Assembly: GCF_014648435.1 (NCBI RefSeq)
Contig: NZ_BMRC01000002.1
Location: 620,001 to 684,000 of the forward strand
Length of the DNA stretch: 64,000 nucleotides
Direction: 5' to 3'
Source: Nonomuraea spiralis
GTDB taxonomy: Bacteria; Actinomycetota; Actinomycetes; Streptosporangiales; Streptosporangiaceae
Both the position numbers and the translations under genes were made by a program. The notes beneath the pieces are model-generated. The model ran no database searches. It was not told the origin of the DNA and saw only the letters and a list, made by a program, of their open reading frames with translations. Positions 8,790-18,947 of the stretch are shown here, one piece after another (the stretch's first letter is position 1; each line of letters starts with the position of its first letter).

Positions 8790-8861
8790 TGGACGATACT
8801 GGGATTGAACCAGTGACCTCTTCCGTGTCAGGGAAGCGCTCTCCCGCTGAGCTAATCGTCC
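8790..8861 (-). tRNA. tRNA-Val (GAC)
   Basis: 72 nt cloverleaf; anticodon arm CTTCC-CTGACAC-GGAAG with anticodon GAC, T-arm CTGGTTCAATCCCAG, acceptor GGACGAT/ATCGTCC, discriminator A. CCA is not encoded. Fourth gene of the operon, which is transcribed right to left. Confidence 0.97.
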
Positions 8862-8880
8862 TTGTTGAGTTGTCACTCAG

Positions 8881-8952
8881 AGCGGAAGACGGGATTCGAA
8901 CCCGCGACCCTCACCTTGGCAAGGTGATGCTCTACCACTGAGCCACTTCCGC
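8881..8952 (-). tRNA. tRNA-Gly (GCC), copy 2
   Basis: 72 nt; anticodon arm CACC-TTGCCAA-GGTG, T-arm GCGGGTTCGAATCCCGT, acceptor GCGGAAG/CTTCCGC. The sequence appears identical to the copies at 9086-9157 and 47139-47210. Its position between Cys and Val is what distinguishes this operon from the second one in the window. Confidence 0.97.
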
Positions 8953-8999
8953 ATGGCGCACTTACTTTACCGGAACCCGAGGACTCCGTTGTACCACCG

Positions 9000-9070
9000 A
9001 GGTGGAGACGGGATTTGAACCCGTGTAGACGGCTTTGCAGGCCGCTGCCTCGCCTCTCGGCCACTCCACC
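9000..9070 (-). tRNA. tRNA-Cys (GCA)
   Basis: 71 nt; anticodon loop CTGCAAA (GCA), acceptor GGTGGAG/CTCCACC, T-arm CGGGTTCAAATCCCG. It differs from the second copy (47052-47122) by one base near the variable region (GTCTACAC here, GTCCACAC there). Confidence 0.97.
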
Positions 9071-9085
9071 AGGAGTATGACTCCG

Positions 9086-9157
9086 AGCGGAAGACGGGAT
9101 TCGAACCCGCGACCCTCACCTTGGCAAGGTGATGCTCTACCACTGAGCCACTTCCGC
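9086..9157 (-). tRNA. tRNA-Gly (GCC), copy 1
   Basis: 72 nt; same sequence as the copy at 8881-8952, with anticodon GCC. First gene of the four-tRNA operon. Confidence 0.97.
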
Positions 9158-9247
9158 GTGAATCCCCCGCGAACTCGCGGGGCCACGGGAAAACCATATC
9201 GTCTTCCCGGAGTGCCCGTGCGCAGCCTGAGCCCCGTGGGGCGAAAT

Positions 9248-11329
9248 TCAGCGGATGACGCGCACATCCTTGGCCTGGACGAACATGATCCGGTGCCCGA
9301 GCTGGATCTGGTGGTACCGGACGGACCCCGTGACCCGTACGTGCCTGGCCGGGTTGAAGGCGTTGGCGGCGTAGTAGGAGCCGGTGACCGTGCCGCCCAG
9401 CGAGTACGACTGCTCCGGCCCGATCCGGTACTTGAGCGGCGTCAGCGGCTGGACCGCCGCCCCCTGGTACGCCGACCTCTCCGGATAGGCGCGGCCGTAC
9501 ACCCTGGTGCCGGCGGCCAGCGGCGTGACCAGCGGGCCCTTGGCGGGCACGGCCGTCGGCGCCGACGCCGGGTTGTAGAACCAGGCCCGCTGGCCCAGGT
9601 ACCAGATCGCCGTCCAGTCCCCCTCCCGCCCGGCCACCGCGAACCGCTGCCCGGTCGAGGCGCGGGCGCTGTGGTCGTAGACGCTGTACGTGCTGGGCTT
9701 GGGCCCGGGGTGCTTGCCGAGGTCGGTGACCAGCGGGGCGGTCGGGCTCGGCGCGCTGCGCAGCCACACGCTGGCCGCGCCGTGCGCGGGGCACCGCCGG
9801 CCGGGCTTGGTGCTGGCGCAGCCGGTGAAGTACGCCTGGTTGGCGTCGTAGGAGGGGCGGATGATCACCGACGAGCCCGAGCCGTCGCCCTTGATCGGGT
9901 GGCGCATCAGCTCGAAGTAGTGCGCCCAGTCCCAGTACGGCCCGGGGTCCTCGTGCATGCCCGAGACCGCCTCCGCCGTGGCCCCCGGCACGTTGTCGTG
10001 GCCGAGGATGTGGGCGCGATCGAGCGGGATGCCGTACCGGCCGGCGAGGTAGCGCACCAGCCTGGCCGACGAGCGGTACATCGCCTCGGTGTACCAGGCG
10101 CCCTTGGCCAGGTAGCCCTCGTGCTCGATGCCGATCGAGCGGGCGTTGACGTCCCAGTTGCCGGCGTGCCAGGCGATGTCCTTCGTCGGCACGTGCTGGG
10201 CGACGTGGCCGTCGCGGGAGCGGATCGTGTAGTGCCAGCTCACGTACCTCGGGTTGCGCACCATCGACGGGATGCCCTGGAAGGTGCCCTCGGTGTCGTG
10301 GATGACGATGTAGTCGACCTGCCGGCGGCCCTCGACCCGGTCGTGGTTGCCGTAGTCGTGGTCCTTCTTCTTGCCGTACCGCTTGTAGGCGGCGGGCATC
10401 CACTCGCACCTGAGCGTGTTCGGGCACTCCGCCTGGGGGTTCGCGGCGGTCAGCGGCATCTCCTCCGGCGCGGGCACGTCCCAGTCGGACTCGGCGGCCG
10501 ACTCCGAGTCGTCATCGCCCTCGGTCTCCATGTCGGGGAAGAAGAACGCGTCGTCATCGTCGTCGTAGCCGTCGCCGTCCCAGCCTCCCTCCCCGTCGCC
10601 GTCCCAGTCGTCGTCCGCGCCGCTCTTGGCCGGTGGCGGCCGGCGCAGGCCGGGCACCGCCTCCAGGCGCACGTCGAAGCCGTCGTCGGTACGCCGCGAC
10701 ATCCCCTCGCCCATCACCGCGAACACCTCGTCGGCGAAGGCCCGCGCGGCGAGCGGGTCGCGGGTGCCCGAGTACCGGGCGACCGCCTCGTACCAGTCGG
10801 CCGGGTCCGGGCTGGGGCGGCGCTGGTAGGAGGCGAGCAGGGCGGCGCCGGCCCTGATGTTGGCGCGCGGGTCCGCGCGCAGCGTGCGCGGCGCGAGCCC
10901 GGCCAGGCGTCCGGCCGGCGCGAGGGTCTCCTCGGACTCCGGCACCGCCGACTTGCGGTACGCCGCCGCGTGCCGGATCGCCCGCCGGGGCATCGGGCGG
11001 GCGTCGTCGCCCCTGGCGTCGCCGGGCGCGAAGCCCTCGCCGCCGTCCGCCTGCCCGGCCGGTACGGCGTCCACCAGGTGCATCGGGCCGTAGCCCCCGG
11101 CCGTGCTGGGCCGGCCGCCGTTGGCGTCCCATCTCGACTCCAGGTACGACACCCCGAGCAGCACGCTCACCGGCACCCCGAACTCCGCGGCCGCGGCCGT
11201 GAAGTCGGCCTGCCGCCCCTGCTCCCGGACACCGGGGACGGCGGTGACGGCGGTGACGCCGGTGGCCGCCGGGCCGCCGACGGTGGTGAACACGCTGGCC
11301 GCCAGGACGGCGGCGAGCCGGAGCTGCAT
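9248..11329 (-). CDS. secreted multidomain N-acetylmuramoyl-L-alanine amidase
   Basis: Cell-wall hydrolase of 693 residues. A signal peptide (MQLRLAAVLAASVFTTVGG) is followed by a lytic-transglycosylase-like fold at about 40-220 (VLLGVSYLESRWDANGG, GYGPMHL). Next comes a very acidic DxDG-rich linker at about 238-290 (WDGDGEGGWDGDG, DDDDD), then a zinc amidase (amidase_2/PGRP) at about 325-480 with metal ligands in YIVIHDTEG and HILGHDNVPG and the core SWHYTIRSRDG. An SH3-like C-terminal region begins at about 500. The family predicts cleavage of MurNAc-L-Ala bonds. Catalytic function of the N-terminal domain is less certain; its Glu sits in YLESRWD. Transcribed alone, with tRNA genes downstream. 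Confidence 0.9.
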   Translation of the reverse strand: MQLRLAAVLAASVFTTVGGPAATGVTAVTAVPGVREQGRQADFTAAAAEFGVPVSVLLGVSYLESRWDANGGRPSTAGGYGPMHLVDAVPAGQADGGEGFAPGDARGDDARPMPRRAIRHAAAYRKSAVPESEETLAPAGRLAGLAPRTLRADPRANIRAGAALLASYQRRPSPDPADWYEAVARYSGTRDPLAARAFADEVFAVMGEGMSRRTDDGFDVRLEAVPGLRRPPPAKSGADDDWDGDGEGGWDGDGYDDDDDAFFFPDMETEGDDDSESAAESDWDVPAPEEMPLTAANPQAECPNTLRCEWMPAAYKRYGKKKDHDYGNHDRVEGRRQVDYIVIHDTEGTFQGIPSMVRNPRYVSWHYTIRSRDGHVAQHVPTKDIAWHAGNWDVNARSIGIEHEGYLAKGAWYTEAMYRSSARLVRYLAGRYGIPLDRAHILGHDNVPGATAEAVSGMHEDPGPYWDWAHYFELMRHPIKGDGSGSSVIIRPSYDANQAYFTGCASTKPGRRCPAHGAASVWLRSAPSPTAPLVTDLGKHPGPKPSTYSVYDHSARASTGQRFAVAGREGDWTAIWYLGQRAWFYNPASAPTAVPAKGPLVTPLAAGTRVYGRAYPERSAYQGAAVQPLTPLKYRIGPEQSYSLGGTVTGSYYAANAFNPARHVRVTGSVRYHQIQLGHRIMFVQAKDVRVIR

Positions 11330-11472
11330 GACATCTCCCCACGGAACGGCGTTACAGGACTACCGACCGTAACCATTCCCAGAAAGGGATGTGTCAGACG
11401 GGCCGGATGATACGGATGAGATCCATGGGGTTCGGCAAGGAATGGGAAGCCGGAGAACCGCTCTGGAGTTAA

Positions 11473-11496
11473 ATCCTGCCCGATTCCGGGCAGGAT
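11473..11496 (+). promoter_or_regulatory. hairpin overlapping the ribosome site of the next gene
   Basis: Perfect 10-bp stem ATCCTGCCCG/CGGGCAGGAT with a 4-nt loop. The AGGA at 11492-11495, the best ribosome site for the GTG at 11503, lies in the 3' arm, so the stem could mask it. It could also be a terminator that happens to lie there, though no U-run follows. Confidence 0.5.
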
Positions 11497-11502
11497 GTTG
11501 GC

Positions 11503-11811
11503 GTGTCTCGCTCCATGTGCGTAGTGTCCTCGCTTGTGTCAACGGCGCGGCATCCCTACGAAGACCTCATCGACCACCTCACCCGGACGAGCGCGCTCGA
11601 CCCGGGCGAGGCGGCCCGCGTGGTCGCCGACGTGCTGGCGTACTTCTCCGAGCCGGTCGAGGAGTTCGTACGCCGCCGTCACGGCGAGCTGAAGGCCCGC
11701 GGCCTCACCAACGACGAGATCTTCCCCCGGATCGCCGCCGAGTTACCCGCACGCCGGGTAGCGGCACCAGAGCTGTCGCTGCGGCAGCTCCGCAGGATCG
11801 TTTACGGATAA
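11503..11811 (+). CDS. small conserved-looking protein upstream of glmS
   Basis: 102-residue soluble protein that I do not recognise. It is helix-rich and charged (LDPGEAARVVADVLAYFSEPVEEFVRRRHGELKARGLTNDEIFPRIAAEL) and ends in a basic tail (LSLRQLRRIVYG). Four in-frame starts crowd the 5' end: GTG 11503, ATG 11515, GTG 11524 and GTG 11536. The first has AGGA 7 nt upstream; the third or fourth may be the real one. The stop lies 12 bp before glmS, so the two are almost certainly co-transcribed, which suggests a role tied to amino-sugar or cell-wall supply; this is inference only. Confidence 0.7.
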   Translation: MSRSMCVVSSLVSTARHPYEDLIDHLTRTSALDPGEAARVVADVLAYFSEPVEEFVRRRHGELKARGLTNDEIFPRIAAELPARRVAAPELSLRQLRRIVYG

Positions 11812-11823
11812 GAGGAGACCTCG

Positions 11824-13644
<1,821 letters not shown>

Positions 13645-13669
13645 ATTCAGCCACAATTCCCTCAAGGTA

Positions 13670-14479
13670 GTGTTATCCGGCTGCACACCACATAAATTCG
13701 ATAGTGTGCGGCAGTCCGACCCCCACACGCCCAATCTCGCACGCATGTACGACTACATGCTCGGCGGGAAGGACAACTTCGCGGTCGACCGCCTGGCCAT
13801 CGAGCAGCTCGCCGAGCTGGTCCCGGAGGCGGTCCCGCTGGCCCGGGCGAACCGGGCCTTCCTGCAGCGTGCCGTGCGTTACGTGAGCGCCGCCGGGGTC
13901 ACCCAGTTCCTCGACCTCGGCAGCGGCCTGCCGACGCAGGGCAGCGTGCACGAGGTCGCGCCGGAGGCCCGGGTCGTCTACGTCGACAACGACCCGGTCG
14001 TCGCCGCCCACGCCAGGGCCCTGCTCGCCGGATCGGGCAGGGCCGCCTTCCTCGAAGCCGACCTGCTCGACCACGGCGAGGTGCTGGCCCACGCGGGCCG
14101 GTTCCTGGACCTGTCGCGGCCGGTCGCGATCGTGCTGGTGTCGATCCTGCACTTCCTGCCCGACGCGGCCGGCCCGCAGGACGCGGTGGCCGCGCTGCGC
14201 GAGGCGGTCGCGCCCGGCAGCCACCTCGTGATCTCCCACGCCACCTCGATGGCCCGCCTGTCCGACGAGGAGGAGACGCGGGGCGTCTACCGCGGCTCGT
14301 CGCGCTCGGGCGGGGCCGACCGCAGCCCCGCCGAGATCCGCGGCTTCTTCGGCGGCTTCGTGCTCGATCCGCCCGGTCTGGTGCAGGCCGTGGACTGGCG
14401 GCCGGACCGGCCCAAGCTGGTGGGTGACTGGTCGCTGCCGTCGTCCCTGATGGCCGGGGTGGCCAAGAAGCCGGACTGA
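13670..14479 (+). CDS. SAM-dependent methyltransferase, DUF574 family
   Basis: Actinobacterial DUF574 (Methyltransf_19) protein, 269 residues. It shows the family signature RMYDYMLGGKDNFAVDR, a Rossmann SAM loop (VTQFLDLGSGLPTQGSVHEV), an acidic strand end (VVYVDNDPVV) and the later IVLVSILHFLPD. Members are abundant in actinomycetes and their substrates are mostly unknown, so none is assigned. The start is uncertain: GTG 13670 has AAGG almost touching it, and GTG 13706 (giving VRQSDPHTPN) is equally plausible. It lies 25 bp after glmS and could be read from the same transcript. Confidence 0.85.
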   Translation: MLSGCTPHKFDSVRQSDPHTPNLARMYDYMLGGKDNFAVDRLAIEQLAELVPEAVPLARANRAFLQRAVRYVSAAGVTQFLDLGSGLPTQGSVHEVAPEARVVYVDNDPVVAAHARALLAGSGRAAFLEADLLDHGEVLAHAGRFLDLSRPVAIVLVSILHFLPDAAGPQDAVAALREAVAPGSHLVISHATSMARLSDEEETRGVYRGSSRSGGADRSPAEIRGFFGGFVLDPPGLVQAVDWRPDRPKLVGDWSLPSSLMAGVAKKPD

Positions 14480-14588
14480 CACCGGTATACGCCGAAATTT
14501 CGGGTAACTGTACCCCGATGTGTAACAGCGAGTGAAGTGTCAATAACTTTAGGTAATGACGGTACTCGCGTAGCTCGGGGGAGGGCGG

Positions 14589-15527
14589 ATGCGCCGTCGG
14601 CGGTTCCTGGCGTGGACCCTGGGCGCGGCGGCGTGCGCCGCCGGCTGCGGGAGCGAGCATGTCACCGGCGGCACGGCCCGGTTCTCGATCCGCGCGGACG
14701 GCAGCCGCTGGGCCCGGGTCGGCCAGGCGTTCGCCGCCGCCGCGCGCGCCTCCGGCGTCGGCACGAGCCCCACCGGTACGAAGATCACCGTGACCGGGCT
14801 GCCCGCGCTGGCGGCCTCGGAGCTGAACAACGGCCAGACCCTGCTCGACACCGCGACCCCGCTGTCCAGGCTGACCGGCGACGTCGAGGTCGTCGTCGTG
14901 CCGGTCAACTCCCTCTTCAAGGACTTCGACGACTTCGGCGCCCACCTGCGCGCCGAACCGAGCCGTACGATGCTGGCCGGCGGCCCGCAGGGCGAGCCCG
15001 ACCACCTGCTGTTCGGCCTGATCGCCAAGGGGCTCGGCGCCGACACCAGGCAGATCGACTACACCGGCTACCCCAGCAGCGACGAGGCCGTCTCGGCGCT
15101 GCTCGGCGGCAAGGCGGCGGCCGCGGCGGGCCTGCTCGGCGACTGGCGAGCGGCCATCGACGCCGGCCGGGTCAGGGCGCTGGCGGTGTCGTGCGCCCGG
15201 CGGGTGCCGGGGCTCGACGTGCCGACCCTGCTGGAGTCCGGCGTACGCGTGGACTTCGCGGACTGGGCCGCGGCCGTCGGGCCCGAGGACATGACGGAGG
15301 ACGGCCGCGAGTCGGCCGTGCGCATGTGCGACGAGGTGACCTCCTCGCCCTCGTGGCGGCGGGCGTGCCGGGCCGCGGGGTGGATCTCGATCCCGCTCAG
15401 CGGGGACGACTTCAAGGTGTGGCTCACCTCCGAGGTCGAGCGCACCCAGGCCGTACTGCGTGATCTTGGGCTGCTCGCCAGTAGCAGAGCCACAACATGC
15501 TGGGGTAGTTGCGGGAACGGCCACTAG
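14589..15527 (+). CDS. TctC/BUG-type substrate-binding lipoprotein (orphan)
   Basis: 312-residue extracytoplasmic binding protein resembling the TctC component of tripartite tricarboxylate transporters. The N-terminus is a twin-Arg-like RRRRFLAWTLGAAACAAGC with a lipobox Cys near residue 20. The mature part has TctC-like segments (ITVTGLPALAASELNNGQTL; IDYTGYPSSDEAVSALLGGKAAAAAGL; DVPTLLESGVRVDFADWAA). No TctA or TctB membrane gene is nearby, so it may serve a distant transporter or be a sensor-type BUG protein. The start has GGGGGAGGG upstream. The C-terminal residues after about 295 read poorly (TTCWGSCGNGH) and run up to the cobalamin element. Confidence 0.8.
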   Translation: MRRRRFLAWTLGAAACAAGCGSEHVTGGTARFSIRADGSRWARVGQAFAAAARASGVGTSPTGTKITVTGLPALAASELNNGQTLLDTATPLSRLTGDVEVVVVPVNSLFKDFDDFGAHLRAEPSRTMLAGGPQGEPDHLLFGLIAKGLGADTRQIDYTGYPSSDEAVSALLGGKAAAAAGLLGDWRAAIDAGRVRALAVSCARRVPGLDVPTLLESGVRVDFADWAAAVGPEDMTEDGRESAVRMCDEVTSSPSWRRACRAAGWISIPLSGDDFKVWLTSEVERTQAVLRDLGLLASSRATTCWGSCGNGH

Positions 15528-15539
15528 ATGTACGATCCA

Positions 15540-15685
15540 GGTCGTCGCTGGTTCGCCTCCACGGAGGCGGAGCAACTGGGAACCCGGTGCCATTCAGGGG
15601 CCGCCCCGCAGCGGTGATCGGGCACGACCGCCGTCATGTGCGCTGGACAGACCCGGGAAAAGCGGCGGTCCGCACCAGGCCCTCA
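15540..15685 (+). promoter_or_regulatory. cobalamin (B12) riboswitch upstream of nrdAB
   Basis: The leader of nrdA carries the conserved cobalamin-riboswitch order: a GC stem (cgcctcc/ggaggcg), GGGAACCCGGTG, then GGGGCCGCCCCGCAGCGGTGA, a variable stem (gggcacgaccgccgtcat), and a B12-box-like GCTGGACAGACCCGGG at about 15642-15657. Class Ia nrdAB under a B12 riboswitch is an established arrangement in Streptomyces: when B12 is plentiful the B12-dependent class II reductase serves and nrdAB is switched off. Edges are approximate. Confidence 0.85.
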
Positions 15686-15728
15686 CCCGCCCGCGCGCCC
15701 CCACCGGGACGAACGCGAGGAGACGCAC

Positions 15729-17921
15729 GTGACGCAGATCGCCGAGTCCGTCCGTGGGCCCGGGAGGGCCGATCGCCGCCTGGCCATCGAGGAGGCCGCC
15801 GCCCGCGTGATCGCCGATCCCACCGGCTCCCGGGTCGCCGCGCGGCTGCTGGCCGAGGAGATCGCCGAGGAGGCGGCCGGTCAGGGGGTGCGCACGTTCC
15901 CGGAGTCGATCGCGGCGAGCCACGCGGCCGGGCTGATCCAGGACGGCCTGGCCGCCTTCGTCGCCGCGCACGCCGCCGAGCTGGACGCGCTGGTCACGCA
16001 CGAGGCCGACGACCGGTTCGAGTACTTCGGCCTGCGTACGGTCCACGACCGTTACCTGCTGCGCCACCCGCGCACCCGGGCCGTGCTGGAACGTCCCCAG
16101 CACTTCTTCCTGCGCGTGGCGTGCGGCCTGTCCGAGACGGTCGCCGAGGCCGCCGAGTTGTACACGCTGATGTCCACGCTGTCGTACCTGCCCGGCACGC
16201 CCACGCTGTTCAGCTCCGGCACGCGCCGGCCGCAGCTGTCCTCGTGCTTCCTGCTGGACTCGCCCCGCGACGACCTGGACTCGATCTACGAGCGGTACGG
16301 CCAGGTGGCCCGCCTGTCGAAGTACGCGGGCGGCATCGGCGTCTCGTGGACCCGGGTGCGGTCGCGGGGCAGCCTGATCAGGGGCACCAACGGCCACACC
16401 GACGGCATCGTCCCGTGGTTGCGCACCCTGGACGCCTCGGTCGCCGCGGTCAACCAGGGTGGCCGGCGCAAGGGCGCGGCCTGCGTCTACCTGGAGACGT
16501 GGCACGCCGACATCGAGGAGTTCCTCGAACTGCGCGACAACACCGGCGAGGACGCCCGCCGCACCCACAACCTCAACCTGGCCAACTGGATCCCCGACGA
16601 GTTCATGCGCCGCGTCGAGGCCGACGGCGTGTGGTCGCTGTTCGACCCGGACGAGGTGCCCGACCTGCCCGACCTGTACGGCGACGACTTCACCCGGGCC
16701 TACCGCGCGTACGAGGAGCAGGGCCGGTACGCCCGCCAGGTCCCGGCCCGCGCGCTCTACGGCCGGATGATGCGCACCCTCGCGCAGACCGGCAACGGCT
16801 GGATGACCTTTAAGGACGCCGCCAACCGCGCCTCCAACCAGACCGGCCGCCCCGGCAACGTCATCCACCTGTCGAACCTGTGCACCGAGATCCTGGAGGT
16901 GACCAGCGACGCCGAGACCGCCGTGTGCAACCTGGGCTCGGTCAACCTGGCCGCCCACCTGGCCTCCGATGGCGGGGACATGGACGGGGACATGGACTGG
17001 GAGCGGCTGCGCGCGACCGTGCGCACGGCCGTGCGCTTCCTCGACCGCAGCATCGACCTGGGCTTCTACCCGACGCCGCAGGCCGAGGCGGCCAACCGGC
17101 GGTGGCGGCCGATCGGGCTCGGCGTGATGGGCCTGGCCGACGTGTTCTTCGTGCTGCGGCTGCCGTTCGACTCGCCGCGGGCGCTGGAGCTGTCCACGCG
17201 GATCGCCGAGGAGATCGCGCTGGCCGCCCACGAGACGTCGGCCGACCTGGCCGCCGAGCGCGGGCGGCACCCCGCCTACCCCGACACCCGGGCCGCCGGG
17301 GGAGTGCTGCACCCCGACCACTTCGTCCCGAGCACCCCGCGCTGGGACGCGGTCAGGGACCGGATCGCGTGTACCGGGCTGCGCAACTCGCTCCTGGTCG
17401 CGATCGCGCCGACGGCCGCGATCGCCTCCATCGCCGGCTGCTACGAGTGCGTCGAGCCGCAGGTGTCCAACGTGTTCAAACGGGAGACCATGTCGGGCGA
17501 GTTCCTCCAGGTCAACCGCTACCTGGTGGCCGACCTCCAGGCGCGCGGGTTGTGGACGCCGCGGACGCGCGACGCGATCAAGCGGGCCGACGGCTCGGTC
17601 CAGGCGCTCCCCGGCCTGCCCGACGACCTCAAGGCGCTCTACCGCACGGCGTGGGAGCTGCCGCAGAAGGCGCTGATCGACCTGGCCGCCGCGCGCCAGC
17701 CGTACGTGGACCAGTCGCAGTCGCTCAACCTGTTCATGGCCGCCCCCACGATCGGCAAGCTCTCCTCGATGTACGCCTACGCCTGGCGGCGGGGCCTGAA
17801 GACGACGTACTACCTGCGCTCGCGCCCGGCGACCCGGATCACCCAGACCACGGTCCAGGCCGACCCGGAGGTGGTCGCCTGCTCCCTGGAGAACCCCGAC
17901 GTCTGCGAAGCCTGCCAGTGA
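15729..17921 (+). CDS. nrdA: class Ia ribonucleoside-diphosphate reductase, alpha subunit
   Basis: Large subunit that reduces NDPs to dNDPs with the radical from NrdB. Of 730 residues, the core holds LSSCFLLDSP (substrate Cys), NLCTEI (active-site Asn-Cys-Glu), CNLGSVNLAAHLA, NSLLVAIAPTAAIASI (effector/phosphate loop), the SQSLNLF segment and AYAWRRGLKTTYYLR. The protein ends VCEACQ, a C-terminal CxxC redox pair. I chose GTG 15729 (GGAG upstream, directly after the riboswitch); the frame is open to 15636 but that part is riboswitch RNA. It is followed 11 bp later by nrdB. Confidence 0.96.
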   Translation: MTQIAESVRGPGRADRRLAIEEAAARVIADPTGSRVAARLLAEEIAEEAAGQGVRTFPESIAASHAAGLIQDGLAAFVAAHAAELDALVTHEADDRFEYFGLRTVHDRYLLRHPRTRAVLERPQHFFLRVACGLSETVAEAAELYTLMSTLSYLPGTPTLFSSGTRRPQLSSCFLLDSPRDDLDSIYERYGQVARLSKYAGGIGVSWTRVRSRGSLIRGTNGHTDGIVPWLRTLDASVAAVNQGGRRKGAACVYLETWHADIEEFLELRDNTGEDARRTHNLNLANWIPDEFMRRVEADGVWSLFDPDEVPDLPDLYGDDFTRAYRAYEEQGRYARQVPARALYGRMMRTLAQTGNGWMTFKDAANRASNQTGRPGNVIHLSNLCTEILEVTSDAETAVCNLGSVNLAAHLASDGGDMDGDMDWERLRATVRTAVRFLDRSIDLGFYPTPQAEAANRRWRPIGLGVMGLADVFFVLRLPFDSPRALELSTRIAEEIALAAHETSADLAAERGRHPAYPDTRAAGGVLHPDHFVPSTPRWDAVRDRIACTGLRNSLLVAIAPTAAIASIAGCYECVEPQVSNVFKRETMSGEFLQVNRYLVADLQARGLWTPRTRDAIKRADGSVQALPGLPDDLKALYRTAWELPQKALIDLAAARQPYVDQSQSLNLFMAAPTIGKLSSMYAYAWRRGLKTTYYLRSRPATRITQTTVQADPEVVACSLENPDVCEACQ

Positions 17922-17932
17922 GGAGCCCCCCG

Positions 17933-18928
17933 ATGTTGCTGGACCCCGGCATGGACCTGACCCTGCGGCCCATGCGCTACCCCGGCTTCTACGAGCGCTA
18001 CCGCGCCGCCATCCGCAACACCTGGACGGTCGAGGAGGTGGACCTGCACACCGACCTGGCGGACCTGGCCAGGATGACGCCGCAGGAACGGCACCTGATC
18101 AACCGGCTGGTCGCCTTCTTCGCCACCGGCGACTCGATCGTGGCCAACAACCTCGTGCTCAACCTGTACCAGCACGTCAACGCCCCCGAGGCCCGCCTGT
18201 ACCTGAGCAGGCAGCTCTTCGAGGAGGCCGTCCACGTGCAGTTCTACCTGACGCTGCTGGACACCTACCTGCCCGATCCGGGCGAGCGGGCCACGGCGTT
18301 CGCCGCGGTCGAGCACATCCCGTCCATCAGGGACAAGGCCGCGTTCTGCTTCCGGTGGATGGACTCGATCAACGAGCTGCGGCGGCTGGAGACCGGTGCC
18401 GAGCGCCGCCGGTTCCTGCTCAACCTCATCTGCTTCGCCGCCTGCGTCGAGGGCCTGTTCTTCCACGGCGCGTTCGCCTACGTCTACTGGTTCCGTTCCC
18501 GCGGCCTGCTCGGCGGCCTGGCCACCGGGACGAACTGGGTGTTCAGGGACGAGTCCATGCACATGGAGTTCGCCTTCAGCGTCGTGGACACCGTACGGGC
18601 CGAGGAGCCGGAGCTGTTCGACGACGAGCTGGGCGCGCAGGTCACCCGCATGCTGGAGGAGGCCGTGGCCGCCGAGCTGGCCTTCGCCGCCGACCTGTGC
18701 GGCGACGGCATGCCCGGCATGGGCGCCGCGCCGATGCGCGAGTACCTGGAGTACGTCGCCGACCGGCGGCTGGCCAGGCTGGGCCTGCCCCGCCGGTACG
18801 GCACGGCGAACCCGTTCGCGTTCATGGAGTTGCAGGACGTGCAGGAACTGGCCAATTTCTTCGAGCGGCGTGTCTCTGCGTATCAAGTGGCGGTTGAGGG
18901 AAATGTGACCTTTGACGAAACGTTCTAG
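17933..18928 (+). CDS. nrdB: class Ia ribonucleoside-diphosphate reductase, beta subunit
   Basis: Diiron, tyrosyl-radical-generating subunit of 331 residues (usual 320-380). The ligand segments are visible: RQLFEEAVHVQFYLTLLDTY (Glu, His and a candidate radical Tyr), CVEGLFFHGAFAYVYWF and FRDESMHMEF (Glu and His). The start ATG 17933 follows GAGGAG and sits 11 bp after the nrdA stop, so the pair is one operon under the cobalamin riboswitch. The nrdS regulator that follows nrdAB in Streptomyces is absent; an MscS gene follows instead. Confidence 0.95.
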   Translation: MLLDPGMDLTLRPMRYPGFYERYRAAIRNTWTVEEVDLHTDLADLARMTPQERHLINRLVAFFATGDSIVANNLVLNLYQHVNAPEARLYLSRQLFEEAVHVQFYLTLLDTYLPDPGERATAFAAVEHIPSIRDKAAFCFRWMDSINELRRLETGAERRRFLLNLICFAACVEGLFFHGAFAYVYWFRSRGLLGGLATGTNWVFRDESMHMEFAFSVVDTVRAEEPELFDDELGAQVTRMLEEAVAAELAFAADLCGDGMPGMGAAPMREYLEYVADRRLARLGLPRRYGTANPFAFMELQDVQELANFFERRVSAYQVAVEGNVTFDETF

Positions 18929-18947
18929 AACATAGGGGGCGCGAAGC

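Noticed and set aside
8681..8941. Plus-strand frame across the tRNA operon
   Set aside because: It covers tRNA genes on the other strand (its translation has the TGIEPVTSSVSGKRSPAELIV-type string that reflects tRNA antisense), so it is not a gene.
11330..11472. glmS ribozyme upstream of glmS
   Set aside because: No ribozyme core was seen; the leader of glmS holds only the small gene and a simple hairpin.
14537..15463. Alternative plus-strand frame over the TctC gene
   Set aside because: Its translation is Arg/Gly-rich with no motif; the other frame has a signal peptide, lipobox and TctC-like sequence.
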